63,874 bases of DNA from Streptomyces sp. NP-1717 (GCF_022695985.1 NZ_JAAPBF010000018.1:1-63874), one strand, 5' to 3'; shown: positions 25,304-33,445, counted from the stretch's first letter. Translations and numbers: made by a program. Notes: a model not told the origin generated them from the letters alone.

Positions 25304-25726
25304 ATGGCTGAGCGCGGGACCGTCTACGTCGACATGGTCGGGGACCTGTTCCACCCGGGACACGTCGCACTGCTCAGGGCCGCGCGGGACTTCGGGGAAC
25401 GGCTGATCGTCGGGGTGCTCTCGGACGAGGTCGTGGCCAGGTACAAGCGCAGGCCAATCATGACCCTGGCGGAGCGGGTTGCGGTGATCGAGGCGTGTCG
25501 ATACGTCGATGTGGTGCTTGCGGACGCGCCCTACCGTGTCACGAACGAGTTCCTGGACCGGCACGGCATCGACGTGGTTGTGCACGGTGACGACCTCACG
25601 GCGGACGCGGTCGAGGAAGTATTCGGTCCGGTGGCCGATGCGGGGAAGCTGCGGCTTGTGCGGTACACGGCCGGCGTCTCCACGACCGACCTGATCCAAC
25701 GGTGTCGCGCGGCGGACGCTTCATGA
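25304..25726 (+). CDS. Cytidylyltransferase-family protein
   Basis: 140 residues, the size of glycerol-3-phosphate or ethanolamine-phosphate cytidylyltransferases. The nucleotide site FHPGHVALLRAARDFG is present near the N-terminus, then RVAVIEACRYVDVVLADAPY. At the end YTAGVSTTDLIQRC replaces the RTxGISTT motif. It would join CTP to a phosphorylated alcohol. The ATG at 25304 has no strong Shine-Dalgarno. It has no partner genes nearby, so the substrate is open. Confidence 0.8.
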   Translation: MAERGTVYVDMVGDLFHPGHVALLRAARDFGERLIVGVLSDEVVARYKRRPIMTLAERVAVIEACRYVDVVLADAPYRVTNEFLDRHGIDVVVHGDDLTADAVEEVFGPVADAGKLRLVRYTAGVSTTDLIQRCRAADAS

Positions 25727-25749
25727 GGGGGCACGGTGACTCCGTGAGC

Positions 25750-25975
25750 TGTTGACGCGGACGGAATCTGGCCTTCTCGAGTCGCCTCCAGCAGATGAGG
25801 CCACAGCCCAACAAGACGAAGGCATCGGGAAGTTCGAGACGTCGGTCCCATCGGGTGGCAAGGCGTTTGAACTGGTGGAGCGAGGCGAAGGTCTGCTCGG
25901 CTCGGCGAGCCGCACCGGCGAACCGCGCGTACGTCAACTCGCCCAGCAACTCGCGGCATGGGAACAGCATTCGAG
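25750..25975 (-). pseudogene. C-terminal scrap of an IS5-type transposase
   Basis: The minus strand reads RRAEQTFASLHQFKRLATRW, then LELPDAFVLLGCGLICWRRL, the characteristic end of the DDE domain in IS5-type transposases. No start and no inverted repeats are left. Confidence 0.6.
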
Positions 25976-26023
25976 CTGCTCGTGGGTGAAGTACACAAGT
26001 GTCCCTCGTTAGTGGAAGGTGCC

Positions 26024-26377
26024 CTACGACCCCGAAGAGGCATCCCGTTCGGCCAGGAACTTGTCGAACTGCTCGAAGAGCACCGTGAGGACCTGCGCTT
26101 CCTCCTCCGGCGTGAGCTCCCAGCTGCCCTCCCGGCCCGGCAGGGCGACCTGGCGGATCTGGGCTTCCCAGACGAGGTTGCCGCTGACCTGGAAGTTCTC
26201 CATCAGCCATTCGCGCCAGCCGTCCAGGCCCGGCCCGCCGTGCCGTTGGGCCGCCTGGTCGTAGCCCACCATGAACGCCGTCACACCGGTGAGGGACGTG
26301 CGGCCGATGAACATACCGGTCCGCTTCGCGAATTGGGCGAAGTACTCGCGCTCGCTCATGTCGATCAGGTTCGTCAT
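26024..26377 (-). CDS. Hypothetical cytosolic protein
   Basis: 117 residues starting MTNLIDMSEREYFAQFAKRT, then SLTGVTAFMVGYDQAAQRHG, WREWLMENFQVSGNLVWEAQ and a C-terminal helix EEEAQVLTVLFEQFDKFLAE. It is helical and acidic, with no signal or membrane segment. It looks like the small partner or immunity-type proteins found singly in Streptomyces genomes, but I do not recognise the family. Starts at 26377 or upstream at 26420 are both possible. Confidence 0.6.
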   Translation of the reverse strand: MTNLIDMSEREYFAQFAKRTGMFIGRTSLTGVTAFMVGYDQAAQRHGGPGLDGWREWLMENFQVSGNLVWEAQIRQVALPGREGSWELTPEEEAQVLTVLFEQFDKFLAERDASSGS

Positions 26378-26628
26378 CTTCGAATCCTGCTGCCCCGACT
26401 CGCCTTTGTCGACGAGCATCTGGCAGGCGGGACCTTCTGGCCGTGTACGGCCGCGTACTCCGGCCGCATGGTGCGGGTGGAGGCACGGGACCAGCGCCGA
26501 CGCTTTCATCCCGCCGGGTGAGGGCGCCCTGGTCGGACCGGGAGTGATTGACAGGGGCATGACTATTGTCTAGGTTGCCCTGCGGCCGCGGTGTCGCACG
26601 GACCCCCGCCCTCCCCGGGAGGATGCAC

Positions 26629-27330
26629 ATGGTCACATCGTTCGTCGCTCATCGCGCCCTCGACGGCGGGACGTACCACCTGGAAGGCGACCTCGACCTC
26701 GGGCTGCCCTGTACCTCGGCCGTCGAGGTGGTGGTCGGTGGCCGGCTGGTGGAGTTCACCGCAGGGCCGGCCTCTTTGGGGGACGACGTAGCCGCTTCCC
26801 TGGGCCTCGCCTCACCCGAGTCCGAGCTCACCTTCCAGAAGGGCACGCTGCGCGTCTTCCAGTCGGTCGAGCGCGAGCCGCGTTCCGGGATCGTGGAGCG
26901 GCCGTCGCTCGTCGTGTGGCGCGGTCGGCACCACGCGCTCGTGACCCGGCTCTACGGCCTGGGCGTGGCCGAGGTGCTCGGGCTGCTCCGGTCGGTGCGT
27001 ATCGCGGAGACGGAGCACGGGCTCACCCTCCAGCCGGACCGGTCGGCCAAAAGCGCCTTCGCGCGGCCCGCGACGGTGATCAAGGAGGTGTCGGGGCTCG
27101 GGCTGCTGGAGCTGTCCCGGCGGACGAAGGAGCACACCGCCCAGCTTCCTCCCTGGAAGGGGGTGAGGGTCGCGTCGGGTGAGCTGTTCCGCGACACGCT
27201 CTCCAACGGCAGTCCGTTCTTCGTGCTCTCCTCCACCGAGATCTGGGCCACGCTCGTACCGCTGACGTCGACTCACGTCGAGCGGGTGCCCGAGCTCGTC
27301 GGGCGGCTCACGCTGCGGCACACCGGGTGA
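26629..27330 (+). CDS. Unknown protein leading the Mau-like operon
   Basis: 233 residues. ATG 26629 is preferred because GGGAGG at 26617-26622 is 6 bases away; the ATG at 26623 touches the ribosome binding site. It is soluble, with repeated beta-type segments (GGTYHLEGDLDLGLPCTSAV, VVVGGRLVEFTAGPASLGDD, LVVWRGRHHALVTRLYGLGV). No signal peptide and no recognised domain. The MauE-like gene starts 7 bases after its stop, so it belongs to the same transcript as the redox genes. A promoter is expected in 26540-26615. Confidence 0.7.
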   Translation: MVTSFVAHRALDGGTYHLEGDLDLGLPCTSAVEVVVGGRLVEFTAGPASLGDDVAASLGLASPESELTFQKGTLRVFQSVEREPRSGIVERPSLVVWRGRHHALVTRLYGLGVAEVLGLLRSVRIAETEHGLTLQPDRSAKSAFARPATVIKEVSGLGLLELSRRTKEHTAQLPPWKGVRVASGELFRDTLSNGSPFFVLSSTEIWATLVPLTSTHVERVPELVGRLTLRHTG

Positions 27331-27337
27331 GCCGGCG

Positions 27338-27973
27338 GTGACCAGCTTCTACGGCGGGCTGACCGCCTCGATCGTCGTGCTGAGCCTGTTCATCGGTGTG
27401 GTTTCGCACGCCGCCCGTCCGGCTGCCCTGGACGAGGCGCTGCGGGCGCACGGTGTCCTGGGCCCGCGGCTGCGCCGGTTCGCCGCCGCCGTCGTGCCCT
27501 TCGCGGAGGGCGCCTTGGGAGTGGGCGGCGCGGCCGCGCTGCTGACGGGTCACCAGCGGGGGCTGCAGGCCGTACTCGCCCTGGGGATCGCCCTGTTCGG
27601 GCTGTACGCCGGCTACACGCGGCACGTTCTCGCCCTGGGCCGCGGCGGGCCGTGCGGGTGTTCACACCAGGATGTGCCCCTGAGCCGCTGGGTGACCCGG
27701 CGGGCCGTGGCCCTCGCGGGGCTCGCACTGGCCGGCGCGGCCCTGGCGAAGGCCGGGCCCGTACAGCTCTCCACGGCGGAGCTCGTCACCCTGCTGCTCG
27801 CGGCTCCTGCCTGCACCGTGCTGCTGTGGTCCCTGCCCGCCGCCATGCATGAGCCAGCCCCGGCATCCGTTCCCCGGCCGGCCAGGGCCGCCGTTCACCA
27901 GCCGACCGAGACAACCGCGCACCGGAGTGCCGAAGGAGTGTCGACGCGATGGACTTCACCACCAGCGCTCTGA
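27338..27973 (+). CDS. MauE-like membrane protein
   Basis: 211 residues from GTG 27338, with about five membrane helices (IVVLSLFIGVV, FAAAVVPFAEGALGVGGAA, AVLALGIALFGLYAGYTRHV, VALAGLALAGAALA, LLLAAPACTVLLWSL). The conserved cysteine pair GPCGCSHQD follows the third helix, as in MauE. MauE proteins assist disulfide formation or redox transfer for cysteine-rich exported proteins. The 40-residue tail is Pro/Ala-rich. Its end overlaps the MauD-like gene by 25 bases, so the two are coupled. Confidence 0.8.
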   Translation: MTSFYGGLTASIVVLSLFIGVVSHAARPAALDEALRAHGVLGPRLRRFAAAVVPFAEGALGVGGAAALLTGHQRGLQAVLALGIALFGLYAGYTRHVLALGRGGPCGCSHQDVPLSRWVTRRAVALAGLALAGAALAKAGPVQLSTAELVTLLLAAPACTVLLWSLPAAMHEPAPASVPRPARAAVHQPTETTAHRSAEGVSTRWTSPPAL

Positions 27974-28479
27974 TCGCCTCGTGGGCGGCGATCGCGCTGC
28001 TCGCGCTGGTCGTCTCGGGGTTGATCAGGCAGGTGCACCAGCTGTCACGAACGCAGCAGCACCACCCCGGGCGGGTCGGCATCGCACCAGGCGCGTCGGC
28101 GCCCGGGCTCGATCCGGCCGCGCTCGACGGCCTCCTGACACCGGGACGCGCCGCGCTGCTGCTCTTCCTCGACGCCGACTGCCGCACCTGCGGACAGGTG
28201 CTGACGGAGGCCCGGGCCTGGACGGTCCGCCAGGACACCGGTGCCCCGCAGGTGCTCGGGTTCTACGCGGGCGCCGGACCACAGGCCGAGGAAGGCGCCT
28301 TCCCGGTGAGAGATCACCGTCCGGAGCTGTTCACCGCCTACGACATCCCCGCCACCCCCTACGCGGTGGCCATCGATCCGGAAGGCCGGATCGCCCGTTC
28401 GGAGCCGCTCGGTTCACCCACCGCGCTGTTGCGGTTGCTCGACGACATCCACCCCGCAACGCCGAGGAGCCTGCCGTGA
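27949..28479 (+). CDS. MauD-like membrane-anchored thioredoxin
   Basis: 176 residues. One N-terminal anchor helix (ALIASWAAIALLALVVSGL) precedes an extracytoplasmic thioredoxin fold with the active site LFLDADCRTCGQVL (CxxC). YDIPATPYAVAIDPEGRI supplies the cis-proline loop. It resembles MauD/TlpA proteins that handle disulfides in exported cysteine-rich partners. The next gene, encoding exactly such a protein, starts by a 4-base overlap at 28476. Confidence 0.82.
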   Translation: MDFTTSALIASWAAIALLALVVSGLIRQVHQLSRTQQHHPGRVGIAPGASAPGLDPAALDGLLTPGRAALLLFLDADCRTCGQVLTEARAWTVRQDTGAPQVLGFYAGAGPQAEEGAFPVRDHRPELFTAYDIPATPYAVAIDPEGRIARSEPLGSPTALLRLLDDIHPATPRSLP

Positions 28480-29393
28480 CTTCACTGGACGATGTGCCCA
28501 CGCTGCGCCACTCCGGGAGCGGTGGCCGCGGACCCCGGACCAGGCGCGGGGCTCTGCCGTCCTTCGCGCCGTCCAGGCGCACCGTGCTGCAGGCGGCGAC
28601 CGCCGCGGGCTTCGCCGTTCTCGGGGTGTTCACCGCCGCCCGGCAGGCGTACGCCGACGGCTACGACATCTGGACGGGTGCGTGCCCGAGTTACGCCACG
28701 GACCACAACTGCTCCCCGGGCTGCGGGCCCAGCACCATCTACGCCGACGCGTGCGTGACATCGGGGGCGAACACCGGCTTCCACCGGACGGACGGTGTCA
28801 CCTGGATACTGCGGCCCAACCAGTGCTACGCCGGAACCTACGACGGCTGGCTGTGGCGCTACAGCGCGGCCTGCGGCAATTGCGGCTGCGGTATCGAGCG
28901 GCGCTGCCACGACGGGTACCGCGACACCGGCTCGGGCTGGGTGAAGTCCATCTGCCGCTGGACCACCGACTGCGACTGCCCCGGATCCATCAGCTGGCCG
29001 ACCCTCGGCCGCGGCGCCACCGGGCCCGACGTCCACACCGTGCAGCACCTGCTGACCCACCACGGCCATCCGACGACCGCCGACGGCATATTCGGGGCGG
29101 ACACCGAGGCGGGGGTCGACGCGTTCCAGGCGGCGAACGGACTCAGCCCCACGGGCACCGTCAGCCCGGCCACCTGGCCGCTCCTGGTCGTCACCGTGCG
29201 CCAAGGAGACGTGAACGATGCCGTACGCGGCGCGCAGAGGCAGCTCAACAAGCACGGCTCCGTACTGACGGTCGACGGCAACTTCGGTTCGCTCACACGG
29301 CAGTCCGTCGTCTCGTTCCAGTCCCTGCACGGCCTGACCGCCGACGGTGTGGTCGGTCAGAAGACCTGGCTCACGCTGACCGGGACGGTGTAG
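28476..29393 (+). CDS. Tat-exported cysteine-rich protein with two peptidoglycan-binding domains
   Basis: 305 residues from GTG 28476. A twin-arginine signal (SRRTVLQAATAAGFAVLG) is followed by a segment of about 120 residues packed with some 14 cysteines (GACPSYATDHNCSPGCG, AACGNCGCGIERRC, TTDCDCPG). This recalls the light chain of methylamine dehydrogenase. Two PG-binding domains follow (DVHTVQHLLTHHGHPTTADG, VRGAQRQLNKHGSVLTVDGN, VVGQKTWLTLTG). Tat export suits a protein that folds or takes up a cofactor first. The cysteine domain plus wall-anchor layout is not one I know. Confidence 0.8.
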   Translation: MTSLDDVPTLRHSGSGGRGPRTRRGALPSFAPSRRTVLQAATAAGFAVLGVFTAARQAYADGYDIWTGACPSYATDHNCSPGCGPSTIYADACVTSGANTGFHRTDGVTWILRPNQCYAGTYDGWLWRYSAACGNCGCGIERRCHDGYRDTGSGWVKSICRWTTDCDCPGSISWPTLGRGATGPDVHTVQHLLTHHGHPTTADGIFGADTEAGVDAFQAANGLSPTGTVSPATWPLLVVTVRQGDVNDAVRGAQRQLNKHGSVLTVDGNFGSLTRQSVVSFQSLHGLTADGVVGQKTWLTLTGTV

Positions 29394-29582
29394 ATGAGCG
29401 AGTCCGGCCGTCCCGCGGCCCGGCCGGGCGGCGTCCGTGCCGTACGGGCGCTGCTCACCGATCCCGCCCTGCCGCTCGCGGTCCTGGGCATCGCGGCGGT
29501 CGCCGCCGCCCTCTACTCCCCCATGCTGACCTGGGCGATCACCGGCGGTCTGGCCGGCTACTCGCTCTCCGGCTCCGTTTGA
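29394..29582 (+). CDS. First part of a membrane protein ending at an in-frame TGA
   Basis: 62 residues up to TGA 29580-29582, starting at ATG 29394 directly after the stop of the cysteine-rich gene. It has one membrane helix (LPLAVLGIAAVAAALYS) and ends ITGGLAGYSLSGSV. The same frame stays open for 192 more codons after the TGA. Three readings are possible: a genuine small protein, a gene broken by a Trp or Cys codon turned stop, or a selenocysteine codon. The selenocysteine genes lie 4 kb downstream and two hairpins follow the TGA at once. Confidence 0.6.
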   Translation: MSESGRPAARPGGVRAVRALLTDPALPLAVLGIAAVAAALYSPMLTWAITGGLAGYSLSGSV

Positions 29583-29625
29583 ACGCGCAACAGCGCGTTC
29601 GCGCTGGCCTCGCCAGGTTGGCGAG
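29581..29625 (+). promoter_or_regulatory. Double hairpin after the TGA, candidate SECIS
   Basis: Hairpin 1: GAACGCGC-AACA-GCGCGTTC (29581-29600), perfect 8 pairs, including the last two bases of the TGA. Hairpin 2: CTCGCCA-GGT-TGGCGAG (29609-29625), perfect 7 pairs. Hairpin 2 has G at both first loop positions, and its loop starts 33 bases after the TGA. From memory, both values are allowed by the bacterial SECIS consensus. There is no T run, so an ordinary terminator is less natural, but attenuation is possible. Confidence 0.45.
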
Positions 29626-29654
29626 CAACGTACAGACAGACGCTGGTCCTCGGC

Positions 29655-30158
29655 GTGTTCACCATGGGCCTGCTGGCCGGCGGGGTGCTGTCGGCCGGAG
29701 TGCTGTGGCTCCTGTCCGGTCTCTTCACACCGCTGCCTGCCGGAGTGCGGCAAGGGCTGATCGTGGCCGTCGCGCTGCTCGCCGCGCTGCGTGACGCGGG
29801 CAAGCTGTCGCTTCGGCTGCCGCAGAACGCCCGGCAGATACCGCAGGACGTACTGCGCCGTCATCTGGCGCGCGGCGCCCTGCAGTTCGGCTTCGAGCTC
29901 GGTACGGGCGTGCGTACCTATGTCTCGGCGAGTGCGCCGTACGCGCTGGCGGTCGCGGTGCTGTTGTCCGGCGGCTCGTGGGTGCCCGCGCTGGCGGCGG
30001 GGCTCGGCTTCGGAGCGGGCCGGGCGCTCACCCCGGCTCTGCGCAGACTCTCCGGCGACGGGGGGCGCTGGGACGGCCTGCTCGCGCGGCGGCTGACCGG
30101 CATGACCGTTCTGTGCTCCGTGCTGATCGCCGCTGCCGCCTGTGCGCTCTTCTCCTAA
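29655..30158 (+). CDS. Second part of the membrane protein, in frame with 29394-29582
   Basis: 167 residues if begun at GTG 29655. It is hydrophobic with about four helices (GLLAGGVLSAGVLWLLSGLF, GLIVAVALLAALRDAG, APYALAVAVLLSGG, LTGMTVLCSVLIAAAACALF). The frame is already open from 29583 and codes sensibly (GWRATYRQTLVLGVF). No Shine-Dalgarno precedes 29655 or the ATG at 29664. Readthrough or a broken longer gene of 254 codons plus stop is therefore more likely than an independent start. An IS end abuts its TAA. Confidence 0.6.
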   Translation: MFTMGLLAGGVLSAGVLWLLSGLFTPLPAGVRQGLIVAVALLAALRDAGKLSLRLPQNARQIPQDVLRRHLARGALQFGFELGTGVRTYVSASAPYALAVAVLLSGGSWVPALAAGLGFGAGRALTPALRRLSGDGGRWDGLLARRLTGMTVLCSVLIAAAACALFS

Positions 30159-30172
30159 GGGCTGTCCCGTAA
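30159..30172 (+). repeat. Terminal inverted repeat of an IS5-type element (scar)
   Basis: GGGCTGTCCCGTAA directly after the TAA stop of the preceding gene. Its near-exact reverse complement stands at 3340-3353. It is preceded by CTAA, matching the TTAG that follows the other copy. The next 100 bases (to about 30280) may also belong to this element, but no transposase is readable. Confidence 0.5.
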
Positions 30173-30704
30173 TCCCCGGTGGATCAGCGCGCGGCGTCGG
30201 ATGCGGTGCATCGCAACACGGAGGATCGCTCTCGTACGGGACGTACTTGAGCGACTGAAGACAACGCGGCGGGGGCGCGTGCCAGGCGTCGGGAGCCAGA
30301 CGGGATTTGGCGGACACGGCCCGGCGCCATCGTCCGATGCCGTGACTTGGCGCAACGGCTGTGGCCTGCGGGCCAGTTGTGTCGGAGGTCTGGTCCTGTG
30401 GCAGATGGTGGCGATGTGGACACGCGGCGGTCATGGACGTCAAACTCGCCTCGGCCCGTACGCGGGGACGCGGGAAGGACTCATCACGGGGGTGCGATGC
30501 CGAGGCGTTCAAGCCGACTTGATGGCTTTTGTCATGACCATGGCGCTCCTCTCGTGGTGTGCCGCCCCCCATGGACGACGCGGACCAGCCGCTCCTGGCC
30601 GGCGCCGACCGCTCGCGGTGTCCGAACGGCACCATCCGACGCGCACCTCCCCCGCACCGCTCCACCCGTGCTCTCTTCCCCACTTTCCGAGTAGGAGTGC
30701 TCTG
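30173..30704. other. Noncoding region with IS debris
   Basis: After the IS end the minus strand reads RVAMHRIRRRALIHRGLRDS, perhaps a transposase tail. The rest shows no gene. The last 80 bases lead into the DUF1906 gene and should hold its promoter, but no clear -35/-10 pair is visible. Confidence 0.4.
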
Positions 30705-32453
30705 ATGTCGTCCCGCACCCCCTGGCGCGCCCGCGCCGGAACGGCCCTTCTGGCGGTGCTCGCCAGTATCGGCGCGTTCGCCGTCCCCGGCTCCGCCGCG
30801 GCCGATGCCCCGTCCGAGAGCCCGCAGACCGTCACGTACCACGGCTACCGCATCGAGGTGCCCGCCGAATGGCAGGTGGTCGATCTGGCCGAGAACCCGC
30901 GCGCCTGTCTCCGGTTCGACAGACCCGCCGTCTACCTGGGCGAGCCCGCCGACCAGAACGACTGCCCCTCCGGAGTCGTCGGCCGTACGGCGGGCATCGT
31001 CGTGGAGCCCATCACCGCCCGCTCCGCGGGCCAGGCGACGGCGGCGACCGCGCGGACCCAGCGCGGCAAGGCCACCGCCCCGACCGCCGCGTCCAGCAAC
31101 GACACCATCCAGATCGCGGTCGAGGACGCCGGCGTCCTCGTGACCGCCGCCCACACCCCGCGGACCGAGAGCCTGGTGCGCGACGTTCTCGCCTCGGCCG
31201 ACCTCACCGGCGACGCCGAGCGCACCGCGCTGCCCCGCGCGGCCCAGCGGTCCGACGCCACCCCCCTGGCCGCGGCGGGGCCGCAACCGGGCAGCTACCT
31301 GGGCAAGGGCTTCGACGCCTGTGCCGCGCCCTCGCAGGCCGCCATGAACGCCTGGCAGACGAGTTCGCCGTACAGCGCGGTCGGCGTCTACATCAGTGGC
31401 TCCTTCCGGGCCTGCTCCCAGCCGAATCTGACGGCGAGCTGGGTGACCGCCCAGACCAACAACGGCTGGCGTCTGTTCCCCATCGACGTCGGCCGCCAGG
31501 CACCGTGCACCAGCTACTCGCTGAAGATCTCCACCGATCCGGCCACGGCCAAGTCCCAGGGAGTCACCGCCGCCGCCGGCGCCATCACCGCCGCGTCGAA
31601 CCTCGGAATCCCCGCGGGCAGCGCCATATACAGCGACATCGAGGCGTACACCTCCACGGCCTCCTGCAAGGCGTCGGTGATGTCGTACCTGTCGGGCTGG
31701 ACCGAGCGGCTGCACACCAGCGGCTACCTGTCGGGCCTCTACTCCAGCGCCGCCTCCGGCATCAAGGACGCCGCCAGCGAGTACAACAACGGCGCGTATA
31801 CGCGCGTCGACCACCTCTTCTACGCGTGGTGGAACGGCGCGGCCGACACCAACACCGGTTCCTACGTACCGTCCAACTACTGGTCCAACCACCAGCGGAT
31901 CCACCAGTACGCGGGTGAGGTCACGGAGTCCTACGGCGGCTACTCGATCAACATCGACCGCGACTACCTGGACGTGGGCAACGGCACTCCGCCGCCGCCC
32001 AGTTGCACCGGGACGAACTACAACTTCACCGGGTACAACACTGTCCAGAGCGGCTCGTCCGGAGACCAGGTCAAGGCGGCCCAGTGCCTGCTCACGTCCG
32101 CCGGCTTCGACCCGGGCGCCCCGGACGGGATCTTCGGGTCCGCCACCGCCACCGCCGCCCGGAACTTCCAGTCCAGCAAGGGGCTCGCGGCGGACGGTGT
32201 GGTCGGCGCGAAGACCTGGACGGCTCTGCTGTCCCGCGGGTCCACCCCGACCGTTCAGAACGGCTCGACGGGCGAGGCCGTCACCCGGCTGCAGCGCGCA
32301 CTGACCGCCGCGCTCGGGCGGACCGTGGGCATCGACGGCGCCTTCGGCTCGGGCACCGCCCAGGCCGTTCGCGACTACCAGTCCTCGCGCGGGCTCGGCG
32401 CCGACGGCATCGTCGGCCCGGCCACCTGGAGCGCACTTCAGTCGGGGAAGTGA
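30705..32453 (+). CDS. Secreted DUF1906 (glycoside-hydrolase-like) protein with two peptidoglycan-binding domains
   Basis: 582 residues. A signal peptide (ALLAVLASIGAFAVPGSAAA) and an N-terminal domain of unknown type (about 40-190) are followed by DUF1906 at about 195-425 (YLGKGFDACAAPSQAAMNAW, GSAIYSDIEAYTSTASCKAS, FYAWWNGAADTNTGSY, INIDRDYLDVG). This domain is related to GH25-like barrels and thought to act on the wall. Two PG-binding domains end it. GTAGGAGTG precedes ATG 30705. The C-terminal pair closely resembles that of the M23 protein at 53539. Its downstream neighbour is another wall enzyme, 47 bases away. Confidence 0.87.
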   Translation: MSSRTPWRARAGTALLAVLASIGAFAVPGSAAADAPSESPQTVTYHGYRIEVPAEWQVVDLAENPRACLRFDRPAVYLGEPADQNDCPSGVVGRTAGIVVEPITARSAGQATAATARTQRGKATAPTAASSNDTIQIAVEDAGVLVTAAHTPRTESLVRDVLASADLTGDAERTALPRAAQRSDATPLAAAGPQPGSYLGKGFDACAAPSQAAMNAWQTSSPYSAVGVYISGSFRACSQPNLTASWVTAQTNNGWRLFPIDVGRQAPCTSYSLKISTDPATAKSQGVTAAAGAITAASNLGIPAGSAIYSDIEAYTSTASCKASVMSYLSGWTERLHTSGYLSGLYSSAASGIKDAASEYNNGAYTRVDHLFYAWWNGAADTNTGSYVPSNYWSNHQRIHQYAGEVTESYGGYSINIDRDYLDVGNGTPPPPSCTGTNYNFTGYNTVQSGSSGDQVKAAQCLLTSAGFDPGAPDGIFGSATATAARNFQSSKGLAADGVVGAKTWTALLSRGSTPTVQNGSTGEAVTRLQRALTAALGRTVGIDGAFGSGTAQAVRDYQSSRGLGADGIVGPATWSALQSGK

Positions 32454-32500
32454 GCGGGCAAGTGAACCGAGAAGCGAACAGGAAAGTGAGGCAGGAGAAC

Positions 32501-33439
32501 GTGAGACGACTCGCGCGCATCATCACGCTGTTCACCGCGACGGCGGCCCTGCTCTTCGGAGTCGGCGTCCCCGCGCACGCCTTCCCGCAGGCCGCGTTCC
32601 CGCTGACGAGCAGCGGCAGCCGGGGCTCCGACGTCGTCGCGCTTCAGCACCTGCTCGCGGCACACGGGCGCACCGTGACGGTGGACGGCGTCTTCAGCTC
32701 GGGCACGCAGAGCGCCGTGGTGGGCTTCCAGCAGTCCAAGGGACTGGCCGCGGACGGCATCGTCGGGCCCGCCACCTGGGGCGCGCTCGCCGTCACCGTA
32801 CGACAGGGCGACAACGGCCCGGCGGTAAAGGCTCTCCAGTCGCTGCTCAACGCCAAGAGGGGCGCCGGCCTCACGGTCGACGGCGCCTTCGGACCCGCCA
32901 GCAACTCGGCCGTCCGTACCTTCCAGTCCCACGCCGGAATCGGCGCGGACGGCGTCGTCGGGCCGACGACCTGGCAGAACCTGCTGTGGCACTACGAGAA
33001 CATCAACTTCGGCGGTGGCTCAATGTGCGCGCAGAGCCCCGACGGCAACGCGGGCGCCCACTGGGCGACGGCCGGCGCCGTCGGTCAACTGGAGGCCGCC
33101 GCCGCCACGTTCGCCACCACCGGCAACGGCAAGCTGCCGGTCGGTGACGCGGGCTTCGAGCACGGCGGTCCCATCCCCGGCCACGCCAGCCACCAGGTCG
33201 GGACGGACATCGACGTGTGGCCGATCCGCACCGACTCGGCGCAGTGCACCGCGGGGCGTATCACCTGGCAGTCGAGCACCTACGACCGCGCGGCCACCCG
33301 CAGGCTCGTGCAGGAGATCCGGGCCAAGGCGCCCGGCCATGTCCAGCTGATCTTCTTCAACGATCCGACGCTGATCGCGGAAGGACTGACCACGAGCTAC
33401 CCGAACCACGACAACCACCTGCACATCCGCTACAAGTAG
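32501..33439 (+). CDS. Secreted murein endopeptidase (LAS/MepA-like) with two peptidoglycan-binding domains
   Basis: 312 residues from GTG 32501 (GGAG 4 bases before). After the signal peptide (LFTATAALLFGVGVPAHA) come two PG-binding domains (DVVALQHLLAAHGRTVTVDG, AVKALQSLLNAKRGAGLTVD). A metallopeptidase domain of the LAS group follows, with GHASHQVGTDIDVWPI supplying a His and Asp zinc ligand and YPNHDNHLHIRYK the last histidines. It probably cuts cross-links in peptidoglycan independently of penicillin-binding proteins. A strong terminator closes the pair. Confidence 0.85.
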   Translation: MRRLARIITLFTATAALLFGVGVPAHAFPQAAFPLTSSGSRGSDVVALQHLLAAHGRTVTVDGVFSSGTQSAVVGFQQSKGLAADGIVGPATWGALAVTVRQGDNGPAVKALQSLLNAKRGAGLTVDGAFGPASNSAVRTFQSHAGIGADGVVGPTTWQNLLWHYENINFGGGSMCAQSPDGNAGAHWATAGAVGQLEAAAATFATTGNGKLPVGDAGFEHGGPIPGHASHQVGTDIDVWPIRTDSAQCTAGRITWQSSTYDRAATRRLVQEIRAKAPGHVQLIFFNDPTLIAEGLTTSYPNHDNHLHIRYK

Positions 33440-33445
33440 GAGCCG

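Noticed and set aside
29581..29625. The double hairpin as an ordinary intrinsic terminator
   Set aside because: Not fully excluded, but it has short stems, no T run and lies within a frame that goes on coding. The window's other terminators are single stems of about 13-20 pairs after stops.
28482..31904. A minus-strand open frame of more than 1100 codons opposite the cysteine-rich and DUF1906 genes
   Set aside because: It is antisense to genes with clear signal peptides and domains. Its composition is Arg/Gly/Val-rich without any motif, the usual shadow of GC-rich third positions.
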